From Flavobacterium xanthum (GTDB lineage Bacteria; Bacteroidota; Bacteroidia; Flavobacteriales; Flavobacteriaceae): DNA of 48,617 nucleotides. Shown piece by piece: positions 1 to 9,012 of the stretch. The stretch covers positions 1 through 48,617 of the forward strand of contig NZ_FRBU01000025.1 in NCBI RefSeq assembly GCF_900142695.1, given 5' to 3'. Both the position numbers and the translations under genes were made by a program. How positions within the stretch are numbered: the first letter of the stretch is position 1; every line of letters begins with the position of its first letter. A model generated the notes under the pieces. It was not told where the DNA came from and did no database searches. It saw only the letters and a program-made list of their open reading frames with translations.

Positions 1-93
1 CTCTTCTTGTTCTTGACATAATTCTGCTAATTTAAGGTTTTTAATCCTATCTTAAATTCACACAAAAAGTTGTACGTTTTTTGGGGAGCAGCA
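1..93 (-). mobile_element. End of a probable IS3-family insertion sequence, running off the left edge
   Basis: Read on the minus strand from 93, the sequence starts TGCTGCTCCCCAAAAAACG, which resembles the terminal inverted repeats of IS3-family elements (TG start, CCCC followed by an A run). About 75 bases further in, at 19-1, an ATG opens a reading frame beginning MSRTRR, as expected for the start of an IS3 OrfA. Only this end lies in the window, so the second inverted repeat, OrfB and the target duplication cannot be seen. The element interrupts the WecA-like gene. The family call is by inspection of the end only. Confidence 0.5.
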
Positions 94-691
94 TACTCAA
101 ACTAACTAAAAAGTAAAAGTGTAAATCACAAGCATAAAAAATTAAAGAAAACACACTAAATATTACAATTGCTATTGTGGAAGCTAAACCATCTATTCCA
201 TCAATAAAATTAAATGCATTAATAATGGTTAATAAAATAAAAATAATTCCAAAATACTCTAATAATTCAGGTAATTTATGTATTCCTAAAAAACCATTCA
301 GCGTTGTGAAATTCATAGAATTAGAAACTAGCAAAAAAATGATAGCAATGGTTTCCATCGTTAATTTGGCTATTGGAGAGGTGACGACCAAATCATCTTT
401 TAAACCTATTATAAATACAACTGTTATCGCAGCTATTAGATTTAGACCAATATTTTCTACATCAAAATTTTTTATAAAAAAAAGTGTCATTATAATCGTT
501 ATATAAAAGGCTACACCAGCCATAGTAGGTGTTGAACAAAAATGAGAACTTCGGTTATTAGGTTCATCACTTAAATTCCGAATTTTTATTATCCCATATA
601 TTTTTGGTATAATAGTGTATACTAACAGAAATGAAATTATCACTATCAGTAAACTTAATACTGTAAAATTAGACATGATTTCTTTGAGCAT
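47..691 (-). pseudogene. WecA/MraY-family undecaprenyl-phosphate sugar-1-phosphate transferase, truncated by an IS end
   Basis: An intact homologue would move a sugar-1-phosphate from a UDP-sugar to undecaprenyl phosphate in the inner membrane, starting glycan assembly. Seen here: many hydrophobic segments, the DEPNNRSSH loop (42-50), the Asp pair in GLKDDL (96-101) and NAFNFIDGIDGLAS (158-171), all typical of the GT4 transferase family. Residues after about 199 (ending PKKRTTFCVNLR) do not resemble the family and are encoded by the putative IS3 end, so the ORF is about 200 native residues plus a 15-residue IS-derived tail. Family members are usually over 320 residues, and the later catalytic loops are missing. 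It lies downstream of the glycosyltransferases, after a terminator and a 550-base gap. Probably non-functional unless the IS excises. Confidence 0.7.
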
Positions 692-1240
692 TTCTTTATT
701 TTTTTAAAATTATAAAATATTTTTTTACAATAAAACAGTTGTTCTTACTGTAAGCTACGGCTAAATAATTCAAGTCTAACTTTAATCTTACAACCATTCT
801 TTTTCGGGGATTAAAGAATATTAAAGTTGAAAAAGACTTTTTTAAATTTTATAAAATAAAAAAATACGGTAGGTAATTATTTTTTTATTGGCAGTTATAA
901 ATAAGGTTATATTTCCAGATTAAATTTAAATATAATTACCGGTCCTAAAAAAATTTAACTACCATTAACCAAAATATTCGTTTAAAGGTATAATTCTTTA
1001 AAATTTTGATTTAAAGCACGTTAAATTTTAATTAAAGTTCTAAATATTATATGGTCAATTTTAAATACTAGGTATAAAAGTAATTTTTGATTATAAAAAA
1101 AGTAATTTATAAATAAATTAACAATCATTATTTCACAAAAAAAAACACCTCAAAATTAAATTTTTAAGGTGTTTTGCAGAAAAAAGAGATCAACTTAAAT
1201 AAATTGTTAAAAAAATTAATTCTTTGTTACTAATCTAAAA
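692..1240. other. AT-rich intergenic region with a terminator; no gene seen
   Basis: About 550 bases separate the WecA-like fragment from the glycosyltransferase cluster. Apart from the hairpin at 1142-1175, I see only A/T-rich sequence with no credible reading frame. The WecA-like promoter should lie here, but I could not pick a clear TAnnTTTG element on the minus strand. Confidence 0.6.
1142..1175 (-). terminator. Terminator hairpin after the glycosyltransferase operon
   Basis: AAAACACCT and AGGTGTTTT form a nine-base stem around an A/T-rich loop that can pair further. T-rich sequence flanks it on both strands. It lies about 65 bases after the stop of the last glycosyltransferase gene and would separate that operon from the WecA-like gene. 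Confidence 0.6.
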
Positions 1241-2335
1241 TTATTTTGAATTTAGGAGGAATAGATTAGCATAACCGGCTGAAACTACTTTCCAAGTGTA
1301 TATTTTATTTGCTACGTTTTTCATGTCTTTAGCAATCTCATTTAATTCTTCCTGCTTAATATTTGATACAATCTTTAGTAATTCATTTTTATTATTGAAG
1401 TACTTAGCTTTGTTTGCTGTAGTTTCCAAGTTGTAATTTATGCCATAAGTTATAATAGGCAACTCCAGATACATTGCTTCCACTAATGACGGATTAGTTC
1501 CTCCTGCACTATGGCCATGAACATAGAAATAACAATTACTTCTAATCTGGTTTAATATGTTTTGATCATAAATAGGGTCTAATAAATGGATGTTTTCAAA
1601 ATTATTGAATTTCAATTTCATTTCTTTACCATAATTACTATTATTCCAATTCCCTATAACAACAATATCTAAACTTGGATGTTCTGAAAAGGAATGCAAT
1701 ATCAAATAAATATTATTTTCTGGTTCAATTCGACAAACTTTAAATGCGTATTTTTTAGCCAAGAAAGGATATTCAGATACAACACCGGAACTTAATGCTT
1801 CTTTCTTTGTGTGATCAGCACCATAAGCAATTAATTCACTATTGATATTATAAACATATTTCACATAATCTTGGATTACTTTATTGTCTGAAACAACTCT
1901 GTCAGCATAAGTTACTGCTACTCTTTCGGAAAATTTTAAAAATATTTTAGCTGCTTTCCCCCATTTTGTACGTTTCCACTCTAACCCATCGATATTAACA
2001 ATAATAACTTTATTAGATATCAATTTAATAAACGGTAAAACTACACAGCCCGAAACTCCCAGTATCAAAAGGACATCTGCATAAAATAACGCATTAAAAA
2101 TGGAAATTATATCGTATAAAATGCTTTGCATACCATTTGCATTTAATGGGATATATTTTAACTGAGCATTGTTGTGACTTTTAAGCTTTTTAGGATAAAA
2201 AAAACTACTGCAATAAACCGTCACATCAAATGAATCAGTTAAGTGTTTCGTTAAATATTCAGTAAGAGTTTCAAAGCCACCATATTTAGCAGGAAGACCA
2301 ACAGTGCCGATAATGGCTATTTTTTTTTGTATCAT
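1241..2335 (-). CDS. GT4 glycosyltransferase with DUF1972-type N-terminus
   Basis: Likely transfers a sugar (rhamnosyltransferase-type families carry this architecture) onto a lipid-linked oligosaccharide at the cytoplasmic face. The N-terminus has the DUF1972 signature VGLPAKYGGFETL (13-25). The C-terminal half has a GT-B nucleotide-sugar site, with SAGGTNPSLVEAMYLELP near 275-293 supplying the usual acidic pair. At 364 residues it has a normal length. Its ATG overlaps the upstream stop by four bases (ATGA), implying translational coupling. It is the last gene before the terminator at 1142. Donor and acceptor sugars cannot be read from sequence. Confidence 0.85.
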   Translation of the reverse strand: MIQKKIAIIGTVGLPAKYGGFETLTEYLTKHLTDSFDVTVYCSSFFYPKKLKSHNNAQLKYIPLNANGMQSILYDIISIFNALFYADVLLILGVSGCVVLPFIKLISNKVIIVNIDGLEWKRTKWGKAAKIFLKFSERVAVTYADRVVSDNKVIQDYVKYVYNINSELIAYGADHTKKEALSSGVVSEYPFLAKKYAFKVCRIEPENNIYLILHSFSEHPSLDIVVIGNWNNSNYGKEMKLKFNNFENIHLLDPIYDQNILNQIRSNCYFYVHGHSAGGTNPSLVEAMYLELPIITYGINYNLETTANKAKYFNNKNELLKIVSNIKQEELNEIAKDMKNVANKIYTWKVVSAGYANLFLLNSK

Positions 2336-3453
2336 GCTAAAATTACTTTTTCAAGCATGATTCTTGCGCTTTCTTCCCACGAATACTTCCCCTTAATTGT
2401 TGATTGTATTGCGCTTAAATCTATATTTTTTACATTTTGTGCCATCTGATTAATTATTCTAACAAACTCCTCGTAATTATTCGGATCAAAAAAATAGGGA
2501 TTAAAAAAATCAAAATCAGCCATAGCAGTAGTATTAGAGCATGCAACAGGTGTAGATAATGCCCCAGCTTCTAGTGGAGGGATGCCAAACCCCTCAGCTT
2601 TAGAAGGATATACAAAAAATTCTGCTGCATTTAAAAAATTTTTCAAATCTAAATCAGTAACTTTTCTAAACCAATAAATGGATTTTTTAACTTCTTTTTT
2701 TAAATCATTTATGTCATCAAAAAGACCACTATGCAATGTATTGTCTCCAATTAAAACGAGAGAAAATCCTTTTTCATACAGTTTTTCCTTTGCAAAAGCT
2801 TTAACTAATAAATTTTGATTTTTTCTCGGTTCTATGCGGCTTACATAAAGTATAAACTTTTGGACGGCATAGCGGTCACTAATATATTTTTTTGACACCT
2901 CTTTGGCTGTTTTAAATTGAAAATAATCATCTGAAACAGCGTTGGGTGTTATTATTATTTCATTTGCTTTAATGTTAAATTGTTTGGCAATTTTTTGTTT
3001 GGAATAATCTGAGACGGTCAATAAATAATCACTCCTTTTAGCACTTAAAAAAAATAATATATTGCGTTGCAATCGATACAAAAAAGAAAAATCATTAGAA
3101 AAATCATTAAAAAGAATATCATGTATTGTAACAATATATTTGCAGTTTTTATTTTTAATAAAAGGAATAACATATTGGAAATGAGCATGTGTACAACCTA
3201 ATCTATTGATTATTTGAGGTATTTCTATAAAAATTCTTTCGAAACTTCCTCTTGATGAATACTGAATGTATTTGACATTAGGTTGATTTACAAAATACTC
3301 CTTAATATTTTCAAGTTTATTTGCACCAAAATATAAGGTGATGTTCGGGTCTAGAAATAAAACCTTTAAATACAATTCTTTGACATACGTTACCGTACCT
3401 TGAAATTCACCGTCAAAAATATGTGCATCAACAAAAATTTTATAGTTTTTCAT
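2332..3453 (-). CDS. GT4-family glycosyltransferase
   Basis: A retaining GT-B glycosyltransferase of 373 residues, probably mannosyl- or glucosyl-transferring by general resemblance. Seen: an N-terminal acceptor domain with GTVTYVKELY, a linker HDILFNDF and a nucleotide-sugar domain starting with SRIEPRKNQNLLVKAF. The C-terminal SKAEGFGIPPLEAGALSTP carries the E-x7-E pair typical of GT4. No membrane segment is evident. It overlaps the next gene by four bases and lies 80 bases downstream of the GT2 gene, so it belongs to the same operon. The sugar is unknown. Confidence 0.85.
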   Translation of the reverse strand: MKNYKIFVDAHIFDGEFQGTVTYVKELYLKVLFLDPNITLYFGANKLENIKEYFVNQPNVKYIQYSSRGSFERIFIEIPQIINRLGCTHAHFQYVIPFIKNKNCKYIVTIHDILFNDFSNDFSFLYRLQRNILFFLSAKRSDYLLTVSDYSKQKIAKQFNIKANEIIITPNAVSDDYFQFKTAKEVSKKYISDRYAVQKFILYVSRIEPRKNQNLLVKAFAKEKLYEKGFSLVLIGDNTLHSGLFDDINDLKKEVKKSIYWFRKVTDLDLKNFLNAAEFFVYPSKAEGFGIPPLEAGALSTPVACSNTTAMADFDFFNPYFFDPNNYEEFVRIINQMAQNVKNIDLSAIQSTIKGKYSWEESARIMLEKVILA

Positions 3454-3491
3454 ACTTAAATTAATTTAAAAAAATCACGATATGCATCGAG

Positions 3492-4412
3492 TTAACTCTT
3501 TTCACTCAAATATAATTTTATCTTACGGACAATAGAACTTTCAATTTTCCATACTTCGAACAACGATTTTAATAAAAAAATTCTTGAGCTATTGGAGTTA
3601 AGATATTCTTTATGATAGTACAATTTACTTTGAAAAGCATATTTATGCATGTTAATAAAACTCAAATTACTTGAAATTGTTTGCGAGCTTAAATGATCAT
3701 AATTTAAGTTATATAAAAGGTAATTATTCAAGCCCAATCTTTTAACTTTAATGCCTATTATAGATTCTTCCATATATAAAAAGGTGTTTTCGTCTAATAA
3801 ACCTATATCAAAAAACACTTTTTTGACACCCATAAAAAAAGATCCCGCTAAACAATCAACTGGCTTAATTTCTGAAAGATGTTCCGTATTATAAATTTGC
3901 CTCCCTCTGTAGAAGTATTCATTACGAAAAATAAATTCTAATGCGATTAGTGAGCCTTTTATATCATCTATAAATCTGGGGGTTTTCCACGCTGACATTT
4001 TTGATATCTTTCCATTATCACGCATTATAGGAGCGACAAAAGCCGGGTTTTTTAACTTTTTATACTCTTTAGTCATTTTAAATAGTAATAATGTGTCGTT
4101 AATCGAAATATCATTATTACTGATTACAATAAAATCTATCTCCTTTTTCTTTAGATAATGTAAACCAAAATTATTACCGTAGGCATAACCTCCATTTCTT
4201 TCGCTAAGAATTACTTCAATATTTTTTATTGCTAAGAATGTATCTTTTAATATATCATATGATTTATTAGGCGAGCAATTATCAACTATTAGGATATTTA
4301 AATCTATTTTTTCCTGTTTTTGTAAACAGTCGACGTATGTAATCGTGTCCTTATAGGATTGATAATTCAATATTATAACATAAATAGAGTCTAATTGATC
4401 TGTATTTTTCAT
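3492..4412 (-). CDS. GT2-family glycosyltransferase (rhamnosyltransferase-like)
   Basis: An inverting GT-A glycosyltransferase of 306 residues. The fold begins SIYVIILNYQSYKDT (9-23), followed by ILIVDNCSPN (40-49), GGYAYGNNFGL (74-84) and VISNNDI (96-102), where the NND stands in place of the classical DXD metal site. The acceptor side has AGSFFMGVKKVFFDIGLLDE with a following ES pair, usual for WbbL-like rhamnosyltransferases. It sits inside the polysaccharide cluster, with a 133-base gap to the upstream gene, and probably adds one sugar of the repeat unit. Substrate is inferred only from family resemblance. Confidence 0.85.
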   Translation of the reverse strand: MKNTDQLDSIYVIILNYQSYKDTITYVDCLQKQEKIDLNILIVDNCSPNKSYDILKDTFLAIKNIEVILSERNGGYAYGNNFGLHYLKKKEIDFIVISNNDISINDTLLLFKMTKEYKKLKNPAFVAPIMRDNGKISKMSAWKTPRFIDDIKGSLIALEFIFRNEYFYRGRQIYNTEHLSEIKPVDCLAGSFFMGVKKVFFDIGLLDENTFLYMEESIIGIKVKRLGLNNYLLYNLNYDHLSSQTISSNLSFINMHKYAFQSKLYYHKEYLNSNSSRIFLLKSLFEVWKIESSIVRKIKLYLSEKS

Positions 4413-4545
4413 TTAATACTGTTTTAAAATCACTTTAAATTAATTTAAAAAGCGCCTGTTATACAGAAATTTTAGCCTTAAAAAGTTATAATAGACAGAA
4501 GTTACATTTAGTAAAAAATATGTAAATTATTTAGATGCTAAACTC

Positions 4546-5721
4546 CTATGTGTTTTCGCTCTTTTTGCTTGAATACTTTGTCAGTCGAAGTATTTCTCTC
4601 ATTTTCCTGCCCCAAATATCCCAATTTAATTCGTTTTCAAATTTCTTGCGGGCGTTTAAAGATAGCGTACTTAACTGTCCCCGATCATCCAGAAGAGATT
4701 GTATAATTGCCACATAGTCAGCTGGTGTGGCGGTCAACGGCAAAGTAAAACCGTTGATACCATTTTCAATAATTGAGGTTACACCCCCCGTATCTGTAGT
4801 GATAACCGGTATCCCAAAAGCATTAGCTTCACAGAACACTATAGGAGTACAATCAGCACGGGTAGGAACAAACAACAGATGTGTATTGTGTAAAATATTT
4901 ACTAAAACATCACATTCTTCCCCTTTATTCTTATCAAGAAATGGCACTATTTTAATTTTATCGTCATTTGTCAATAAATTAGGAATACAGCCGCATATTG
5001 TTAAGGTTATATCATACCCTTTATTAGTTAAAATACGGAATGTTTCTACTACAATTGCTCCGCCTTTTCTTTCCCAATCCACTCCTAAAAAAAGAAAATT
5101 TATCGTACTATTGAATTCTTTGTTTAAGTTTGCTCGTTGCGGTATAAAATCTAGATTAGCCCCAAATTTCACTGTGAAAACAGAACTTTTATCAACTTTA
5201 TAATTATTAATTACATATTCAGCTGCCCAAGTGGAAGAATAAACATGAGTGACGGCCTTTTTTATTGCGTATTTTTCAATTAAATCACCCTCTGTAAAAG
5301 AAAAATCGGAAATATTTGAAAAATAGTCATAATAATTATTCAGTTGACCAAAAGAACTATCCGATAAATAACATATTGGTATTGACGATTCCAAATAAGC
5401 TATTTCTGTGGCTGCTACTGGAGCAAAAATTACATCAATTTTTTTATTTTCAAGTTTTTTTTTGATTTGAGAAGCATAAAATTTACTTAGTATCAAACTG
5501 TGGGATCTATCATATCTTTTAAAAAAAAACAGCTGATTTATAACAGTGTTTATTAAAAGCATTGATTTAATCATTAAATTATGCTTTATTGGCGCAATTA
5601 AATAAACTTCATCAACTTCTTTCATTAAGGATTCATACATCTTAAAATGAGTTCCTGACCAACTTCTTTTATCCTTTGGATTTTTTGCGGTGAGGTACCC
5701 AACTGTAAGTTTTTCTTTCAT
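4546..5721 (-). CDS. GT4-family glycosyltransferase
   Basis: A 391-residue GT-B enzyme. The nucleotide-sugar domain shows FLGVDWERKGG (211-221) and DCTPIVFCEANAFGIPVITTD (from 290), with catalytic-type Glu298 and a following TGGV that contacts the donor. WSGTHFKMYESL near the N-terminus is a usual acceptor-side motif. It begins 13 bases after the polymerase gene ends, in the same minus-strand operon. Donor and acceptor are unknown. Confidence 0.85.
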   Translation of the reverse strand: MKEKLTVGYLTAKNPKDKRSWSGTHFKMYESLMKEVDEVYLIAPIKHNLMIKSMLLINTVINQLFFFKRYDRSHSLILSKFYASQIKKKLENKKIDVIFAPVAATEIAYLESSIPICYLSDSSFGQLNNYYDYFSNISDFSFTEGDLIEKYAIKKAVTHVYSSTWAAEYVINNYKVDKSSVFTVKFGANLDFIPQRANLNKEFNSTINFLFLGVDWERKGGAIVVETFRILTNKGYDITLTICGCIPNLLTNDDKIKIVPFLDKNKGEECDVLVNILHNTHLLFVPTRADCTPIVFCEANAFGIPVITTDTGGVTSIIENGINGFTLPLTATPADYVAIIQSLLDDRGQLSTLSLNARKKFENELNWDIWGRKMREILRLTKYSSKKSENT

Positions 5722-5734
5722 GTTTGAGCTAAAA

Positions 5735-7009
5735 TTAATTTAACTTTATAATTTTTGCTTTCACTGATTTCATTTTAAGTGTAGCTCCAATTAAAATCAA
5801 TAGTAGCACGGGCGTTGTTGTTGTAAAAATTCCATGAACTACAAAAGTTATAAGCATAACCGTAAATACAGCTGCCTGTAAGAGCATGGATGCTAATTTT
5901 TCTAATTTACTGCACTCTTGAAAAGTGACTCTTGAGGCGACTTGTAAAAGTTTGAATAAAAAAAGAAAGAAAAAAATTATTCCAAGTAATCCGGTTTTTA
6001 GTAGTACCGTAATAAAACCATTATGGAACATAGGCAAAACATCTAATGAATCCATTTCACCATTAAAAATCCAATTAGGAGTATAAACAACAGTACCGAA
6101 ACCCTGACCTATTAACATCTCAATAAAATTCCCTTCACTGAATTTTGTAAGTCCTAAGAAAGCTTCATAACCGCGCCAATTCTGGCTAATTTCAAATGAT
6201 GTTTCGTAATCTTGAACAAGGATTTCATTGAAAGAATGATTTATTTTTGATTGAAATGTGTCTTCTTCTATTGCGCTGGATTCAACTTTTATGAAAAACC
6301 CTCCAAAAATAATTAATAGTACCACAAATACGGTTGCCCAGTAGATTTTCAAAATAGTAATATATTTGTCAATAAAGGGAATTAAAATCATTACCAATAA
6401 TAAAAAATAATCTGTTCTCGAAAATGATATCGCAACTGAGAATAGTGAAATCCCCATTATAAACCATTCCTGAAAATTTTCAAATAACTTGAATTTGCAT
6501 ATTCTTGCATAAAACAATATTGTAAATGCTAACAATGCTGTTGGATTTGACAAGCTATACCCATATCTTGTCTCAAGACCTAGCTGGGCAAGTAATGCCG
6601 GATTTAAAACCAACTCTATCAAATTATAAATAGTTATTACAAGTGAACTTATTACAATAACTTTTATTAGCTCTCTAAAATCAATTATTTTTTTAGACAT
6701 ATAAAACCCGATAATAATAAATAGTGGAGCTTGAATAAAGTACATTATATCTCTTGTAAAATAATACAAATTAAAGTCTGCCAAACGGACTAGCCCCACA
6801 AAGAATCCTATAAAAACAATCATCTTCAAAAAAAAAATATTTTTTAACCCACGAGACGCTTTTACAGACCTATTTAGCTCAAGATGAATCAATAAAGGAA
6901 TTGACAAAAAAACTACAGCTTGATCCCAGTCTGTTTGAGAAAGAACCAATAACAGGGCAGTATACCAGAGAGCGGGGTCATTTTTATTTGATTTTAGAAA
7001 TCTTTCCAT
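5735..7009 (-). CDS. O-antigen/capsule polymerase (Wzy-type) integral membrane protein
   Basis: Likely polymerises lipid-linked repeat units on the periplasmic side of the inner membrane. It has about ten hydrophobic segments in 424 residues, a long hydrophilic loop at about 241-335, and the FSRTD (196-200) and FHNGF...LLKTG (328-340) patterns common to the Wzy/O-antigen ligase superfamily. It lies three bases after the flippase gene and before the glycosyltransferases, the standard setting for a Wzy. A ligase role (WaaL) cannot be excluded by sequence alone, but position next to the flippase favours polymerase. Confidence 0.75.
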   Translation of the reverse strand: MERFLKSNKNDPALWYTALLLVLSQTDWDQAVVFLSIPLLIHLELNRSVKASRGLKNIFFLKMIVFIGFFVGLVRLADFNLYYFTRDIMYFIQAPLFIIIGFYMSKKIIDFRELIKVIVISSLVITIYNLIELVLNPALLAQLGLETRYGYSLSNPTALLAFTILFYARICKFKLFENFQEWFIMGISLFSVAISFSRTDYFLLLVMILIPFIDKYITILKIYWATVFVVLLIIFGGFFIKVESSAIEEDTFQSKINHSFNEILVQDYETSFEISQNWRGYEAFLGLTKFSEGNFIEMLIGQGFGTVVYTPNWIFNGEMDSLDVLPMFHNGFITVLLKTGLLGIIFFFLFLFKLLQVASRVTFQECSKLEKLASMLLQAAVFTVMLITFVVHGIFTTTTPVLLLILIGATLKMKSVKAKIIKLN

Positions 7010-7012
7010 GAT

Positions 7013-8293
7013 TTATTTATAAAACGTAAATACTTTTATATTGTTTCTTTGAAGTACTATTGCTGCATAAATTGTTATAGTAAACTCACAAATTAATAAA
7101 GATATAGCTGCCCCAGTAGTTGATAGTTTGAATCCAAAAAGTAAAATTCCCAAGACAAGCAAATTTAAAATTGCGCCTGTCATATAGATTCTAGAAAAAT
7201 ATTTATCCATTTTAAAAGGTAACAATACAATATTAAATAATATTGAAGCAATAGGCAGTATTACTATTAAAGGGGATAAAATTCTAAATATTACTATTGA
7301 ATGATTTACATTTTGACTAAACAACAAATGAAAAATTGGTTCGGCAAAAATGACTCCGATTATCCATATAAAAATTGAAATGATAATTGTAAAATTTAAA
7401 ATTCTTTGCAAAAAAACTACAGTTTCTTCAGATGATTTTCTGACTAATTGAATAATATGAGGATAAAGTGTTTGAGTAAAGGGTGAAAACATGGCTACAA
7501 TTATTCGTAAAGCTTTTTCTGCAATTGCATAATAACCAACCATCGTTGTATTAGTAACCAAACCTAAAACAACTGTGGTCGTAGTTGTGTAAAAACTAGT
7601 AGAGATTGTAGAAATGAAAATATAATACCCTTCTTGAACATGCCTCCGTACATTTTTATAATTTTGAATTTTAAAAGGAACATTAAAAGTTTTATTTATC
7701 AAAATCATTGAAATAATCCCTACAAAAATATATCCTCCAGAATTTAATAATGGCACTAATAAATAATCATTTGGTGATTTTACAAATACAAAAATCGAAA
7801 TTGTAAAAATAACTTTTGAAATTACAGATAAAATTGTGATGTATTTCATCTTTTCCATTCCTTGAAAAAACCAAGTTGGAAATAAAAATGTTCCAATGAC
7901 ACTACCGAAGGTAAAAAAATACAACTCACAATGCATTGAAAATTTTTCAAAACTAAAAACTACAGCTGCCATTATAATTAAACACAAAATAACTAATACA
8001 AAACGTGCTGTCATAATTGAATTGTAAGTTGTCGTTAATTCCTCGATATTATTCTTTGTCAGTGATATTTCTCTAGTTCCGGAAAAATTAAATCCGTATT
8101 CAGCTATAACAGAAAAATAGCTAATAAATGCTTGTGCAAAAATAACAAGTCCGTAAATTTCTATTCCTAGTGTTCTTACCAAGTAGGGGAATGTTATTAA
8201 TGGTAATAGTAAGTTAACTGCATGTAAAAATGATAATGATATAAGATTAGAAAACAACTTTTTGTTCTCCGCTCTTTTTAATTTTTCAATCAT
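7013..8293 (-). CDS. Polysaccharide repeat-unit flippase (Wzx type, MATE/MOP superfamily)
   Basis: A 426-residue protein with about twelve membrane segments. The N-terminus LISLSFLHAVNLLLPLITFP is followed by YLVRTLGIEIYGLVIFAQAF, the signature of RfbX/Wzx exporters. It would move undecaprenyl-linked repeat units across the inner membrane. It is the first gene of the minus-strand cluster and is followed after three bases by the polymerase. The operon promoter should lie upstream of 8293, but no convincing TAnnTTTG element was identified. Confidence 0.85.
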   Translation of the reverse strand: MIEKLKRAENKKLFSNLISLSFLHAVNLLLPLITFPYLVRTLGIEIYGLVIFAQAFISYFSVIAEYGFNFSGTREISLTKNNIEELTTTYNSIMTARFVLVILCLIIMAAVVFSFEKFSMHCELYFFTFGSVIGTFLFPTWFFQGMEKMKYITILSVISKVIFTISIFVFVKSPNDYLLVPLLNSGGYIFVGIISMILINKTFNVPFKIQNYKNVRRHVQEGYYIFISTISTSFYTTTTTVVLGLVTNTTMVGYYAIAEKALRIIVAMFSPFTQTLYPHIIQLVRKSSEETVVFLQRILNFTIIISIFIWIIGVIFAEPIFHLLFSQNVNHSIVIFRILSPLIVILPIASILFNIVLLPFKMDKYFSRIYMTGAILNLLVLGILLFGFKLSTTGAAISLLICEFTITIYAAIVLQRNNIKVFTFYK

Positions 8294-8444
8294 TATTTTT
8301 TTTTAGTTAATTATAAATTCAACAAACGCTAAGGTTTCAATTTTTTAAATAAATAAAATGATTATTCAAAAACAAAATCGAGGTATTTTCAGTTTAACTC
8401 TATCGCATTGCTGCATTAAAAAGTAAATACTTCTAAATGTTAAT

Positions 8445-8537
8445 CTAAGCAAACATTACAAATCCAGCCATAGCAATTAAAAAGAATGCTAAAATTATAA
8501 TTGAGATAATACCTAAAAATTTTTTTGAAATATTCAT
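8445..8537 (-). CDS. Possible 30-residue single-span membrane peptide
   Basis: This short frame opens with a charged stretch, MNISKKFLG. It continues with one uninterrupted hydrophobic segment of about 20 residues, ending FVMFA, which suits a small inner-membrane protein. There is no clear ribosome binding site, and I do not recognise a homologue. Its position just upstream of the flippase gene, on the same strand, would place it at the head of the polysaccharide transcript. A/T-rich sequence easily gives hydrophobic frames by chance, so this is tentative. Confidence 0.25.
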   Translation of the reverse strand: MNISKKFLGIISIIILAFFLIAMAGFVMFA

Positions 8538-8937
8538 TATGCTTTGCTTTGAAAAGATGGCTGAATAATTAAATGGGGAAAGATAATTTTACTAAAAAAA
8601 TAATTCATAGAAAATTTCTTTTACGGCTTCGCAGTTGAAAGTCACATAAATGCTGTCAACTTTTTAATTAAAAAACTATGCTTCATTTTTTACACTCTAT
8701 CAAATGTAAGTATTTATTTTTTTAAAAACATCTACAAACATAATTAAATGTACCTCAAAACACATGTTATCAACAACATAGCAAATCCAGATGTTTATTG
8801 GTCTATATGTTTAATAAACAAATATTAAAAGGAGATTTATAAATTTAAAGGAAATATGATGGAATTTGAAGAGTCCCAAAGTATAAAATAAAGGAAGAGA
8901 AACTATGTATAATTGTAAAAGCAAGATTTTAATTTTA

Positions 8938-8995
8938 AACAAATAAGTCATTTAAGAAATTACAAAATAGCAATTCCTTAAATGACTTATTTGTT
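8938..8995 (-). terminator. Long hairpin terminator after the MoxR-type ATPase gene
   Basis: The two arms, 8938-8961 and 8972-8995, are complementary over 24 bases with one mismatch, around a ten-base loop. The hairpin starts 17 bases beyond the ATPase stop. The downstream sequence on the minus strand is T/A-rich. Confidence 0.7.
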
Positions 8996-9012
8996 AAAAA
9001 ACCGTAGGTTGT

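Larger units (their letters stand above)
8294..9012. other. Intergenic region of about 720 bases
   Basis: Between the flippase and the MoxR-type ATPase. It holds one possible 30-codon ORF (8445-8537) and a long hairpin near its right end (8938-8995). The rest is A/T-rich without a credible frame on either strand. It marks the border of the polysaccharide locus. Confidence 0.5.

Noticed and set aside
4535..5203. Plus-strand frames of 60 and 158 codons opposite the GT4 gene
   Set aside because: They are shadows of the minus-strand glycosyltransferase, with no domain or start signal of their own.
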